This document shows, piece after piece, positions 22,260-33,917 of a DNA stretch of 64,000 nucleotides. Made by a program: the position numbers and the translations under genes. Under the pieces are notes generated by a model. The model had not been told where the DNA came from and searched no databases. It worked only from the letters and a program-made list of their open reading frames with translations. The stretch covers positions 122,154,989 through 122,218,988 of the forward strand of contig CM076848.1 in the NCBI GenBank assembly GCA_039519185.1. The letters run 5' to 3'. Source of the DNA: Astragalus membranaceus (lineage: Eukaryota; Streptophyta; Magnoliopsida; Fabales; Fabaceae). Numbering within the stretch: position 1 is the first letter of the stretch; each line of letters begins with the position of its first letter.

Positions 22260-24385
22260 ATAACTCGATCAGTATATTATATGGTTCGGGTGCAACCTAT
22301 TGCTGTATATCCCGATCGCGTGTGAATCGGTTGGGATTAGCCTTATCATCGCTATCCGAGCCGATGACTATCTTAACTACGACTAAGGGTCGTGTCCAGA
22401 CCCAATCTTTGTGTCAAAATTGCCTACGTGTTATAGGAGACAGAAATTTCGTAGAAGGATTATTTGTTTGCCTATGAGAAGTGTGGACACCATTTTGGGT
22501 ATGAATTGGATGACTGCAAATCATGTTGCAATCGACTGTGTTAATCAACTATCAGTTTCGCTTCAGAATCAGTTGAATTGGCTAGGACAAATTCTGAAGC
22601 GGTTACCTAATTCACCTTAGACGGTCAATCTTCATTCCAAGGTGCGGGAGTACATGTTAGTATGTTATCTGCATCCGCTGAAACTAGTTTAGATTTGGCA
22701 AACGTTCAGGTCGTGAATGACTTCCTGGATGTCTTCACAATGAAGTTTCTTCTGAACCTCCAGAGCGAGAGGTAGAGTTTACCGTAGAATTGGTTCCTGG
22801 CAAGGGATCAATATCTATTGTTGCTTATTGAATGTTTCTTTAGAATTAAAGGAATTGAAGTATCAACTTGAAAAGTCGATCTCGAAGAGGTTCATTCGAC
22901 CGAGCGCTTCTCTAAGGGGTACTCCGGTGTTGCTTGTCAAGAAGAAAGATGGAAGTAGGAGACTGTGTATTGATTATCGACAACTCAACAAAATGACGAT
23001 CAAGAACAAATATCAATTACCAAGGATACACGAATTATTGGATCAACTTCGAGGTGCCGCGGTGTTTTCAAAAAATTGATCTGAGGTCAGGTTATCATCA
23101 ATTAAAAGTTAGAGCCTTAGATATTCCGAAGACAGCTTTCCGTACTAGGTATGGACATTACGAGTTCGTAGTGATGCCCTTCGGTTTGACTAATGCTCCA
23201 GCGGTATTCATGGATTACATGAACCGAGTTTTTCATACGTATTAGGATCAGTTTGAAGTCGTTTTCATCGATGGTATCTTGATGTGCTCGAAGACCATTG
23301 AGGAGCATGTCCAACATCTCCTCATTGTTCTGAGTGCACTCCGAGAAAAGAAGTTGTACTTGAAACCTTCGGAGTGTGATTTTTGGGTGTCAGAGGTAAA
23401 GTCTTTGGGACATGTGATTTTCCCAAGACGGGAGTTTCAGTAGATCCCAGTAAGAAGGAAGCGGTGTTGAATGGGAGTGACCAACATCAGTCGCAGAGAT
23501 CGAAAGTTTCTGGGTCTAGCCGGTTATTATAAGAGATTTGTCCAAGGGTTCTCACGGTTAGTTTTCCACTTACTCGGTTAACTCGTAAGGGTCATCCGTT
23601 TACGTGGGATGCCGATTGTGAAGAATGTTTTCAAGAGTTGAAGGTTCAGTTGACTTCTGCTCCAACCCATATTCTTCCAGATTCGTATTTGGAAATCCAA
23701 TTTTACGGCGATGTTTCTGGAAAGGGTTGGGATGTGTCCTCATGCAGAATCATCAAGTGGTAGCTTATGCGTCCAGACAGTTGAAGATCCATGAGGAGAT
23801 TTATCCAACTCATTATTTGGAGTTGGCAGCTGTTGTGTATGCACTGAAGATTTGGAGACGTTACCTGGATGGGTCTCGTTTCGATGTCTTTAGTGATCAC
23901 AAGAGTTTAAGGTATCTGTTTGACTAAGAAGAATTAAATAGCAGGTAGAGAAGTGTGATGAGTTTCTGGAGGATTATAAATTCGTGTTGATGTAGCATTG
24001 AAGGGAGGCCAGTGTTGTAACTGGTGCACTGAGTAGGAAATCCATCCACATGGTCGAGTTTATGATGCATTAGATGGAATTATTAGAGTCTGATAGAGAC
24101 TTAAATCTGAATTCAAGATCGAGAGGAACCTGTTAGTGTTGAGCCATATGAGGATCTCTAGTTCCCTAAGGGATTCTAAACGCTTAGCACAGGAAGTTGA
24201 TGTGAAGCTACAGTCACAAAAGGTATTTCCAGATTTTACTATGGATAGTGATGGAGTCAGTTGTTTCAACGGTAGAATCTGTGCGGCCGACGATTAGAAC
24301 AATAAAAGGCAAGTGTTAGAGGAAGCACACCGAGGTTTATATTATGTTCCAAGATGTACAGAAATGTAAAGGAGATGTATGAGTG
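22260..24385 (+). pseudogene. pol remnant of element A (protease, RT, RNase H, start of integrase)
   Basis: Protease reads ILYGSGATYCCIS: the catalytic Asp of DSGA is Gly. RT pieces at 22828-23400 include LVKKKDGSRRLCIDYRQLNK, RTRYGHYEFVVMPFGLTNAP and VVFIDGILMCSKTIEEH, where the second Asp of the FIDD catalytic motif is Gly. RNase H at about 23700-23930 has GLGCVLMQNHQVVAYASRQL and FDVFSDHKSLRYLFD. Integrase is reduced to a scrap of the H2C2 region (VLEEAHRGLYY) near 24310-24360; its DDE core is not found. Many stops and frameshifts occur throughout. Confidence 0.88.
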
Positions 24386-25452
24386 GCAAGGTATTAGTTT
24401 GTTAATCTCTTCTTTGTGAAGATTAACAATGAGATTGTAATAAGTGATTCCGTTTGACAAGTCAAACGTGAATACGAATATGTAAGTGAGGTAACTGCTG
24501 ATTGTTTTCACGTTGCGAATAACCATCAAAGGGTTAATTGATGGATCTGCTTGCAAGCGACTGAAATTTCCGAAGTGAAGCTTGGTGTGCGGCGTGATAG
24601 TTTTGAAAAATCATTTTTGTGAAAACCCGCATGCTAAAGTTAATTTTGGGAACGAATCGAGAGGCTAATAGGATCTGATTGAGGAAAATCATAGAAGGCG
24701 TGCTTAGGTTGAGGGGAAAGGGGAAACTCAACGCTACTGGCTAATTTGGAAAGGAATCGGGTGCGTCGTTGGTAAAAACCTCGTGACGAAGTTGCAATAG
24801 AGGAAAAAGAGTTCTGAGTTCTGTTTGAAAGTTGTTTTGAGAACAACTGATATGATTTTCATTACGTTCAAATTATTTGATGTCCCCGTGGTTTATTTCT
24901 ACGTTTAAGATAAACGTTTCTGGTAAATCCTCATTCCATCTTCTTTCGAAAAGTGTTATCTCGAAATCTTGGGGGCGAGTCAAGGAGTTTCACAAGTGAC
25001 TTTTTCGTCACATTGTCGGTATGTACGAGAACCGTTAAGGATATTAGAAGATTTGTTGAGAAAGTGTTTACACCTTTCGAGGAAATCGTGTTTGTTTTTA
25101 CGTCTACCGAGGAATACTTTGATCTGGATTAATCAAAGTTGGGGAGCAAGTGAGGAATGAAGCTTAGGAAGTGTTTTCGAACGCGGTGCCAAGCCTATGT
25201 GGGCGAAAGAGGAGTTTCTCGTATTGATTCGTAACGAGAGAGTTCGAACTATAACCTTAGAGCATTCTAGGGTGGTAGTGGAACGTACTTAGAGGTTGAC
25301 GTGACAACTTGAGAAGATTTTCTACACTCATTTCGTTAACTCAAGGTTGTGTTCCAACAATTTAAGACCTTTCTGAGGATATCGATCCTCGGTTAGTCGG
25401 ATGAAAGACTTGACGAAATTTTGAGGACAAAATTCTTTTAAGTTGGGGAGAA
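24386..25452 (+). other. 3' region of element A interior
   Basis: No clear integrase or chromodomain; only short open stretches. Ends with TTTTGAGGACAAAATTC and the polypurine tract AAGTTGGGGAGAA at 25439-25452 before the 3' LTR, typical of Tekay-type elements. Confidence 0.6.
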
Positions 25453-27751
25453 TGTAACATCCGCAAAATAATTAGTAGGAATTAATTGGGTGTTAACCCA
25501 ACTAAATTAATTTAGTACTTGACTGGTAAATTTATTGAGTGCTAAAATTAATTATTGGTTGTCATCGGATCGTTAACCGGATAATACGGATCAAGGAAGT
25601 TTCGGAATCGAAATGAGAGATTTCGATCAATATGGTAATTGGACCACGTTACCACGTATATATTAAATAAATATATATGTATACGTGAGTGTGTGTGTTT
25701 TAAGAGTGAAAGAATTAATTAAAATGAAAGAAAGAAAGAAGAAAGGGATACGAGAAACAGAAGAGAGAAAAGGAGAGAAAAGAGAAAGGAGAAAGAAAGG
25801 GGGAGGAAGAAGAAGAGGAAAAAGGGGGTAATTCCGCTCATCAAAACGACTTCCGTCCAACACGAAAAATGCTCAGCGTTACTTCCTCTTCGATTTGGTA
25901 CCAACATCTTCATCATCAACTCACTCTACACGAATTTACCATTTTCGGTTTGAAGCTCAAGGTGGCGTTTTTGAGAGCTATCTTCGTCAATATAGTGGTT
26001 TGAAGGCTAGGGGAGTTCGAATGGAGGCTTGGGTACTAGCTTGGAGTGAAAGAATCAAGGTTTGATTGGGTGAGATTTGAGAAATCAAATTTGGGGGTTT
26101 TTGTGAATAGTGATTAGAAGTTGGGGAAGATGATGAATAGTGTCCGTGGAGAATTTCGGGAAAATCGGTATTTCGGTCAAAAAGCGGTTTCGTGATCGAG
26201 TGGAAAGCTTTGGAAGCGGTTTGGGTGTCGCCGGAGCGGGGAATGTTCGTGTGGCTACTCGGTGATTTCGGCTCGATCGTGGTTCACGCTTCAAGGGTGA
26301 GTTCTACTCACGTTTAGGATTTTTGTTTTTCGAATTAATTGATAAACTGTTTTATCGCTTTCGCTGGACTGGAATATTTCTGGATATTGTCTGTTTCGTG
26401 TTAGGAATCGATCGGAGCGAGTCTCGAGTTGTGTTGCGTTGAAATGGAATTTTTGGTGATTTGATTTCGAAAGATTTTGACTTAAAAACCGTTAATTGGA
26501 AAATATGTCGTTTTTGATAAAATCCGTTTTGATTGAGTTTTTGATTGGGTTGATTGATTGTGTGGTTTTAGTTGGGTCTATTTTGTTGGTTGTTTGGTCT
26601 GTTTTCGATCGGAACAAGAATCGGAATTGAGCGGAACGAGTATCGGGATCAATCTGAAAGCAATTTTTCATAAAACAGGCCATTTTTGCAATGCTGTCAA
26701 ATGAGCACGACCCGTGCGTCCAGGGGCACGACCCGTGCGCCCTGTTCTGTCCAAAATTTTCAAAGTGCCCAAAATGATTCCGTTTCGATTCCAATCCTTT
26801 CCTAATCCTTTCCTAACCCTTATATAATGATATTAGGCTTATGATGCCATGATTTTGGGTGTGTTATAAAGGGTTTTATAAAACGCTTTTGATGTCTAAA
26901 TCGTTTCGAAAAATCGAATAATAGCATGCGTGTGCGGATATGTTTTATTGATAACAAACGGACTATGAGTCCTATGTGTTAAGGTATAATTCAATGAACT
27001 AAATGTTCATATGATTGTAGATATATATATTATATCGAGTTTGGGTGACGACCCATGTTGACATACTAGGCGGGGCAGTCATGATCCCTTACCCTAGGCT
27101 CTGTGCCATTAGGAAACACTATTGGTAAGGGGGTTCACCGGGTTTGGAAGCGGTTACGCAGTCGGTGTTATGTCAAATTTGTTTGTTGTACGATTCACCG
27201 GGTTTGGAAGCGGTAACGCAGTCGGTGTCGTACTGAGTCATAACAGGTTCACCGGGTTTGGAAGCGGTAACGCAGTCGGTGATCTGTTAAAAGTTAAGTA
27301 ATGCGGTTCACCGGGTTTGGAAGCGGTAACGCAGTCGGTGCCGTGTCACGTTATATAAAAATTCATAATTGAACCGAGAGTGTTAGTAGGGGTCTCGGTA
27401 GAACTCACTGAGATTGTATCTCACTGTTTATATTTTGTGGTTTTTACAGAGAAGCAGGGGAAAAAGAAAAGGTGAAGAAGCACAGCTAGGTGGTGTGTTT
27501 ATGAAGACGGTGAAGACTTAGTTTTCATTGTCATTGTCTTTCCCTCGAGATTTTTGTATTTCCGATTGTATAACTTGTATCAGTAAAAGTTGTAAAATCG
27601 TTTCCGCTATTTCTTGGTATTTGGATATTGGACTCTAGGTTTTGAGCTGTTTTTATTTATGTTCAATATCTAAAACAGGAAAAATATCTCTGATTATTTT
27701 ATGATGGTACACTTGGGTATTTTTACTTGATAAAAATACCGGGGTGTTACA
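25453..27751 (+). repeat. 3' LTR of element A
   Basis: Same length (2299 bp) as the 5' LTR and nearly identical; differences seen include GAATCG/GGATCG at 25567, AAAGCG/TATAGTG near 25992, ATCAAAGC/ATCGGAGC near 26411 and ATCGGAAA/ATCTGAAA near 26655. Confidence 0.93.
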
Positions 27752-29883
27752 CTACCTCTGGCGCATCTGTTTAGTCAAACTAATCAATAAAAGAATCATT
27801 TTCATGTACCCTCTTTACTTGCTAGCTATTCATGTTGTAAATGATTTTTATAGTTTTCAGAAAAAAAATCATTCTGCATGCTTGAACAAAGTTTTTTTTT
27901 CCTCTCAAAGTATACATGTACCATTTTTTTCAAAACGGAAACAGAGCTTTGATCGAAAATAGGAAAATTTTAAAAACAAAAAAAAAAGAAGCTCCTGAGA
28001 GTGATTTCTTTAGGACAGAAACAGTAGAGGGGAAACAAAAAAAGTAAAAAAATGAGTGAGAGGGAGGAAGGAACCAAACCTCAACTCCGACAACCGTTCA
28101 CGGTGGTCGCCGCCGCAACCACCACCGTCAACCACTCAAAACCGTCTCTCTCCCTTCAGTTTCGTTCCCCCTTCTCCACATAACCGAACCACGGCACACC
28201 CCACCCTTCACCTAGAACCACCCTCCAAACAACCACCAAACCATCGCTGACCCAGAACCACCACTGTAACCACCGTGAGATCACCCTTTCCGTCGCGAAG
28301 CAAACTCGGCTCGAACAATAACCACGCCGCAGATCACCTTTCTCTCTCTCGTTTTCTTTCTCCATATCTCTCACCTCCATTTCTTGAAAGGGGAACTTCC
28401 CGTTCGGTGAGAAAGGGAGAGAGCGAGATTAAGGTTATTAGGGTTGATGAGGAGAAGAGAGGATGAGAGTAGGGCGGACCTTACACGAACGCTAGCTACC
28501 ACTTCTCATCTTCATCTTGTTGCTTCTGATTGTCCGCAGCAGAAACGTGGTACCTGCAATTTAGAAAAAGAAGAAGATTAGGGTTCGTCTTTTAGAGAGA
28601 AGGCAGAGATAAAAAGGAAAGGAAAGAAAGAATAGAGAGAGAAAGAGAGTTACAACTGAGGCGAATTGTTGTTAGGGTTAGAGGTTAACCCTTCGTTGAG
28701 TGACATTGGACCGGGTCAGTATTGGATCTTGTTTAAGTGCACGGGACCTGAAACAAACAACAACAATTGGATCAATTTTTTCTTACATTCTGGACTTACT
28801 TTTTTTTCTAATTACACCACACAATTTCATATTATACACCAACAAATTGAGAGAGAGAGAGAGAGTAACAACCTGAGTAGTTCAAATGGCGCAGATTAGG
28901 GTTAAATTGAGACACATAAATTAACAAATTTTAGCAGGATATTTTCCAATGTCTCTCATATTGTAAAAACTTGTGACTAAAACAACAATATTGTGAAGTG
29001 ATTTCTTCCCTCTATTAGGAGTCCCAAAATTTAGACAAATTGATGTACCAATCGCAACTTCTAAACAATACTCGCCACCGTATCCCGTGAGATAGGTCAT
29101 ATATTTGTTAGAGTATTTTTATGCCATTATAAATAATTTTAAATTTCCATTATAAATAAATTTAAATTTTGATTCCACCAAACCTAAACTATCGAACCAA
29201 CGTATATGTCTGTTAAGCCATACCGTCAACTACACAGTACAATGTACATACCACTTACGGTACTATATATTAGACCCGTATTACTCGTCGCCCCCACCTG
29301 GTGCATTCAATTCATTAGAACAGATAATAAAGCATAATCGATTCATTCAATCTTTTTTACTTACCCATTTTACACTAATTAACAGAAACTTACTAGGACA
29401 TCAAGGCAATTTTTATTTTCGAATCATGTAAATTAATTTTTAATAGTATTATCAGAACATTGATGCAATATTCTATTTAGGCTACAAGATGTTAGGATTA
29501 CTCAAACTATACGCCCGTTCAACGTGATTGATTCACATACTACTATACGATCAATCAGTTAATACAACCTCATTATGCAACCATTTTATATTTTCATAGT
29601 CAATAAGTCATTTATGCATGCCGCTTATTATAAGTCATTTTATAATATAAGTATATCATGACCACAATACATTTTATTACGAAAAATACATTATATTTAG
29701 AAACTATACGTATGTGAAACGGGTAGGGATGAGATGTCACACACAGAAGATCATCGTAGAAGCTAGAATATCATTAGGCATTCAGCAGACGACACAAAAG
29801 AATTCCTACCATATACCCTATAACATTTATTCATCGAACTACTCACTACCAAATCCCGTGCATCGCACAGGCTTTTGTCCTAG
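27752..29883. other. Sequence between element A and a Helitron 3' end, no recognised gene
   Basis: Continues the DNA interrupted by element A. A Pro/Thr/Ser-rich open stretch (28056-28250) and a GA/CT-rich stretch (28320-28470, 28590-28650) look like leader or low-complexity DNA rather than a gene. From about 29000 the sequence is AT-rich and ends in a Helitron terminus. Confidence 0.4.
29855..29883 (+). mobile_element. Helitron 3' terminus (hairpin plus CTAG)
   Basis: The hairpin CCCGTGC-ATC-GCACAGG (29855-29871, one mismatch) is followed after 8 bases by CTAG (29880-29883) and then T. This is the structure of plant Helitron 3' ends, which insert between A and T. The 5' TC end was not located. 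The Rep remnant at 13930-16830 is in the opposite orientation, so this is probably a different, non-autonomous Helitron. Confidence 0.65.
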
Positions 29884-30257
29884 TGTGTAGTTAATGCTTT
29901 TTGTGACATGACACAAAAGCTTGACATTAGTAGGCCACTTATATAAGATAATATAACATTCTATTTGTTTTCCCTTCTGTTGCAGATTGGCACAGGAACT
30001 CCTTGGGCCGCCGTTATGGACAGTGTATTGCACGTCACTGATCCCTGCATTTTATGTTTGAAGTTGTGAACTTCAGATAAGGTAATGTTGCTAGCATTTT
30101 TTACATCTTAAATGATCCAAACATGAGCAAACATCTTCTGTGGTATAACATAGATGCTCTACAAAGATCTTAGTTGCTGTTTTTTCACAATGTATGACAT
30201 TTCGCTTTCTATATTTATGCATCACACAAAACAAAATGCAAATTGATAGTAGGTATA
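29884..30257. other. Unassigned stretch with a possible exon
   Basis: A good acceptor (TTCTGTTGCAG, ending near 29985) is followed by IGTGTPWAAVMDSVLHVTDP in one frame. I do not recognise the protein and there is no partner exon, so this stays a weak possibility. Confidence 0.25.
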
Positions 30258-30597
30258 TGTTATGAATGGTACAATTGATGAATCAATTGGTCAAGTGGTG
30301 ACAGACACGCGCCATGAAGCAAGTGGAATGGAATTAGCTCAGCCTCGTCGTGGTGTGCGTAGCAAGAGGGGCCACCAAAAGTGGAGGGATTTCGTTATGC
30401 AGTAGTCACACTATATGCGTGACTTGTGAGTGAGAGAAGTTTTTATGCATTGTGAAGAATCTATTTCTCTCTCTTACCTTTACTCTCTGTACTTTTCTTC
30501 TGCACTTTTCCTTCGATTGTACTCTCAGAAACCTTGGCTGAACTCATTTCCTTGAATAATATTCCATTTCCACCTTGCTTATTTTAGTATTGTGACA
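30258..30597 (+). repeat. 5' LTR of element B
   Basis: Starts TGTTATGAATGG and ends TTGTGACA. Contains a stretch equivalent to the coding end of pol in the 3' LTR. It is followed by TGGTGCTTTCATC, the probable primer-binding site (tRNA not assigned). Confidence 0.9.
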
Positions 30598-30617
30598 CTG
30601 GTGCTTTCATCTACATC

Positions 30618-32198
30618 ATGGCTGACAATACTAGAATGAAGGAACTATATTCTGAGGCTATTGAGCTGGCTGCAACGGCAAACGAGGCTAGATTTAGCAA
30701 ACTTAAGGCGAATCAAGCAGCTGCAGATGCAAAGCTCAACCGAATCACTGAAGCACTGGAAATCTTACTGAATCGCGAACCCAGATATCCTACGCAGCAT
30801 GGTGTAATGAACTCAACACAATCGGGATTCCAGGTAAGCAAGATTAAACTCGATTTTCCTAGATTTAACGGGAAAAATGTGCTAGACTGGATCTTTAAAG
30901 CTGAGCAGTTCTTCACTTACTACAATACCTCTGATTCGGATAGAATTACAATTGCTTCTGTAAATCTAGACGAAGATGTGGTACCCTGGTTTCAGATGGT
31001 GCAACGAACTATGCCATTTCAGTCATGGCAAGAGTTTACTAGAGCTTTAGAACTGGATTTTGGTCCTTCTCTATATGATTGTCCTAGAGGTGCTCTGTTT
31101 AAACTGAAACAAACGGATACTGTGAATGCTTACTATTTGGAATTCACTGCGTTATCTAACCGTGTATATGGTTTAAGTAATGATGCTGTTGTTGATTGTT
31201 TTGTTAGTGGTTTGAATGATGATATTCGCAGGGACATGATGCTCCGTACCCCACCCAACATTGTGAAAGCCGTAGCCCTTGCCAAAGTCTATGAAGAAAA
31301 ACACAGTGCCCAGAAAGCTAACCTAAACACCAAAACACCTACCCCAAACACAACCACCCCACACACTAGAGCCCACTTCAATCCAACTAAATCACAATTT
31401 TCTGAAAAACAAACACCTCCTATCCTATACACCCCACCTACAAGACCCATGAATCTTAACCAAAAAAATCCAAACATTAGGAGAATATCACCTGCAGAAA
31501 TGCAACTAAGAAAAGAGAAAGGACTTTGTTATTTTTGTGATGACAAATTCTCATTCACCCATAAGTGCCCCAATAAGCATTTAATGCTACTCCAAGTTGA
31601 TGATGGAGACACCGTAGAAACTATAGAAACTATAGAACCAAATCCCCCTGACATACCTCAAACACAGACTAACCTAGACACTGAGCATCACCTTTCCCTC
31701 AATGCTATGAAAGGAGCAGACGGTTTTGGCATCATTCGATTCCAAGGAAGCATTGGTTCCATATCTGTTTCTGTGTTATTAGATGGAGGAAGTACAGATA
31801 ATTTCATTCAGCCGCGAATAGTTCATTGCTTGAAGATGCCAATTGAAGCTGCACCTAAATGGCAAGTGCTGGTTGGGAATGGCCAGAAAATGACTGCTGA
31901 AGGCATGGTGAAGGACTTAACATTGAGCATTGATGGGCACGAAATTAAAGTCTCTGCGTATTTACTCCCAGTGGTGGGAGCTGATGTGATTCTTGGAGCA
32001 CCATGGCTTGCCTTCCTAGGCCCTCATGTCGCTGATTATGCCACTGCTATGATGAAGTTTTATCTCAATGGTAAATTTATCACTTTGCAGGTTGAGAAAA
32101 ATCAACGGCCGGATGTAGCACAGTTGCATCACTTGAGGAGATATCAACAAACTCAAGCTATTGCAGAAATGTTCACAGTTCAATGGATTGAACCATAA
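30618..32198 (+). CDS. Element B gag-protease ORF (526 aa)
   Basis: Starts at the first ATG after the LTR. A coiled-coil N terminus (residues 1-55) precedes the gag domain (about 75-225, with RFNGKNVLDWIFKAEQFF and SWQEFTRALELDFG). A Pro/Thr-rich linker leads to one zinc knuckle, CYFCDDKFSFTHKC (about 302-315). The aspartic protease (about 370-470) has the active site VLLDGGSTDNFIQ and the flap-side ILGAPWL. The ORF ends at TAA 32196-32198, but the same frame continues into RT at once, so the stop is probably a point mutation (or a readthrough site) in a single gag-pol frame. Confidence 0.88.
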   Translation: MADNTRMKELYSEAIELAATANEARFSKLKANQAAADAKLNRITEALEILLNREPRYPTQHGVMNSTQSGFQVSKIKLDFPRFNGKNVLDWIFKAEQFFTYYNTSDSDRITIASVNLDEDVVPWFQMVQRTMPFQSWQEFTRALELDFGPSLYDCPRGALFKLKQTDTVNAYYLEFTALSNRVYGLSNDAVVDCFVSGLNDDIRRDMMLRTPPNIVKAVALAKVYEEKHSAQKANLNTKTPTPNTTTPHTRAHFNPTKSQFSEKQTPPILYTPPTRPMNLNQKNPNIRRISPAEMQLRKEKGLCYFCDDKFSFTHKCPNKHLMLLQVDDGDTVETIETIEPNPPDIPQTQTNLDTEHHLSLNAMKGADGFGIIRFQGSIGSISVSVLLDGGSTDNFIQPRIVHCLKMPIEAAPKWQVLVGNGQKMTAEGMVKDLTLSIDGHEIKVSAYLLPVVGADVILGAPWLAFLGPHVADYATAMMKFYLNGKFITLQVEKNQRPDVAQLHHLRRYQQTQAIAEMFTVQWIEP

Positions 32199-33917
32199 CA
32201 CCCACATGACAAATGGTTAGAGTTGCCTCAGAATATGGAGCCAGATCTAGCTTTGTTATTGAACAATTATAGAGAGGTTTTTAATAACCCTGCTGGTTTA
32301 CCACCTAACCGAGAGCATAATCACAGCATTACTCTCAAGGATGGATCTCAACCGGTGAAAGTGAAACCTTATAGGTATCCACATAGTCAAAAGGCTCAAA
32401 TTGAGAAGATGGTACAAGAAATGCTAGATCAAGGAATCATTCAACCTAGTACTAGCCCATTTTCATCTCCTATTGTGCTAGTCAAGAAAAAGGATGGCTC
32501 TTGGAGATTTTGTACCAATTATAGGGCTCTTAATGCTATAACTATCAAGGATAGTTTTCCTATGCCAACTGTGGATGAATTAATTGATGAATTACATGGT
32601 GCACAATTCTTTTCTAAGCTTGATTTAAGGAGTGGATACCCTCAGATTTTGGTGCAGCCTGAGGATAGGTATAAGACAGCTTTCCGGACTCATCAAGGAC
32701 ATTATGAGTGGCTTGTCATGCCATTTGGGCTCACAAATGCCCCAGCAACCTTCCAAAGTTTGATGAATTCTGTTTTTCAACATCTCTTGAGGAAATGTGT
32801 ATTAGTCTTTTTTGATGACATTTTGGTCTATAGTCCTACATGGAATTCTCATCTCCAACACTTGGAAACTGTATTACAATTGTTACACCAGAATAGCTTG
32901 TATGCTAAGCTATCCAAATGCTCATTTGGGTTGTCAGAAGTTGAATATCTAGGACAATTGGTATCCGGTCAAGGAGTGGCAATGGAGAAAACTAAGGTTC
33001 AAGCAAGGTTGGAGTGGCCAACACCAGAGAATTTAAAGCAACTAAGAGGATTTCTAGGCCTCACGGGGTATTATAGAAGGTTCATTAAGTCTTATGCCAC
33101 TATAGCATCTCCTCTTACAAATTTATTGAAAAAAGAGGCATTTGTGCGGAATGAAATAGCAGAGACAGCATTCCAGAAATTGAAGATAGCTGTGACTAGT
33201 GCTCCTATCTTAGCTTTACCCAATTTTCAAGTACCTTTTGTGTTAGAGACCGATGCATCAGGTACTGGTATTGGGGCCGTGTTGAGCCAAGATGGCCATC
33301 CTATTGCATACTTCTCGAAGAAATTGGCACCTCGTATGCAGAAACAATCTGCTTATGTGAGAGAATTCCATGCGATTACAGCTGCATTAGCCAAGTTCAG
33401 GCATTATCTGCTCGGTCACCAGTTCATTCTCAAGACAGATCAGAAGATTTTGAGAAGCTTACTTGATCAAGCTTTGCAAACACCTGAGCAACAGGTGTGG
33501 CTACACAAATTCATGGGTTATGACTTTAAAATAGAGTACAACCCAGGTAAAGATAATCAAGCTGTAGATGCCTTGTCCAGAATGATGTCTTTAGCGTGGT
33601 CAGAACCGAAGGCTGTGTTCTTGCAGCAGTTACGAGCGGAAATTGCAACTAATGAAGAGATGCAGATCATTCTCAAGAGATGCCGAGCTAATGCTGTAGA
33701 TGCAAGACAGTATGCAGAGAGGGAGAATTTGTTGTTTTGGAACGACAAGCTAGTAATTCCTACAGGAAGTACACTGATTGATCAAGTGCTGTATGAATTT
33801 CATGCATCACCTATTGGTGGACATGCAGGAATAGCAAGGACAATTGCTAGAATTTCTTCACAGTTCTTTTGGCCAAGCTTGAGAAGGATGTTAAAGCTTT
33901 TGTTGACAAGTGTGTAG
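32199..33917 (+). CDS. Element B reverse transcriptase-RNase H and start of integrase
   Basis: Same frame as gag-protease after the TAA. RT motifs are intact: LVKKKDGSWRFCTNYRALN, FRTHQGHYEWLVMPFGLTNA and the catalytic VLVFFDDILVYS. RNase H follows with VLETDASGTGIGAVLSQDG, then LKTDQKILRSLLDQ and DNQAVDALSRM. The integrase zinc-binding start HASPIGGHAGIARTIARI is present, then a frameshift near 33877 moves integrase to another frame. Confidence 0.9.
   Translation, partial: HPHDKWLELPQNMEPDLALLLNNYREVFNNPAGLPPNREHNHSITLKDGSQPVKVKPYRYPHSQKAQIEKMVQEMLDQGIIQPSTSPFSSPIVLVKKKDGSWRFCTNYRALNAITIKDSFPMPTVDELIDELHGAQFFSKLDLRSGYPQILVQPEDRYKTAFRTHQGHYEWLVMPFGLTNAPATFQSLMNSVFQHLLRKCVLVFFDDILVYSPTWNSHLQHLETVLQLLHQNSLYAKLSKCSFGLSEVEYLGQLVSGQGVAMEKTKVQARLEWPTPENLKQLRGFLGLTGYYRRFIKSYATIASPLTNLLKKEAFVRNEIAETAFQKLKIAVTSAPILALPNFQVPFVLETDASGTGIGAVLSQDGHPIAYFSKKLAPRMQKQSAYVREFHAITAALAKFRHYLLGHQFILKTDQKILRSLLDQALQTPEQQVWLHKFMGYDFKIEYNPGKDNQAVDALSRMMSLAWSEPKAVFLQQLRAEIATNEEMQIILKRCRANAVDARQYAERENLLFWNDKLVIPTGSTLIDQVLYEFHASPIGGHAGIARTIARISSQFFWPSLRRMLKLLLTSV

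Larger units (their letters stand above)
19207..27751 (+). mobile_element. Complete LTR retrotransposon A, Tekay/Del-like, coding region destroyed
   Basis: Two 2299-bp LTRs (19207-21505 and 25453-27751) start TGTAACATCC and end GGGGTGTTACA. The 5-bp target duplication CTACC is present on both sides (19202-19206, 27752-27756). A tRNA-Met primer-binding site and a polypurine tract are in place. The LTRs differ by only about nine substitutions by eye, yet the interior is full of stops, frameshifts and lost catalytic residues. It is therefore a recent insertion of an element that cannot make its own enzymes. Confidence 0.93.

Noticed and set aside
28056..28466. Possible Pro-rich host gene
   Set aside because: Low-complexity composition, no domain, no convincing exon structure and overlapping ORFs on both strands.
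31289..31477. Minus-strand hydrophobic ORF within element B gag
   Set aside because: Shadow of the Pro/Thr-rich gag linker on the other strand.
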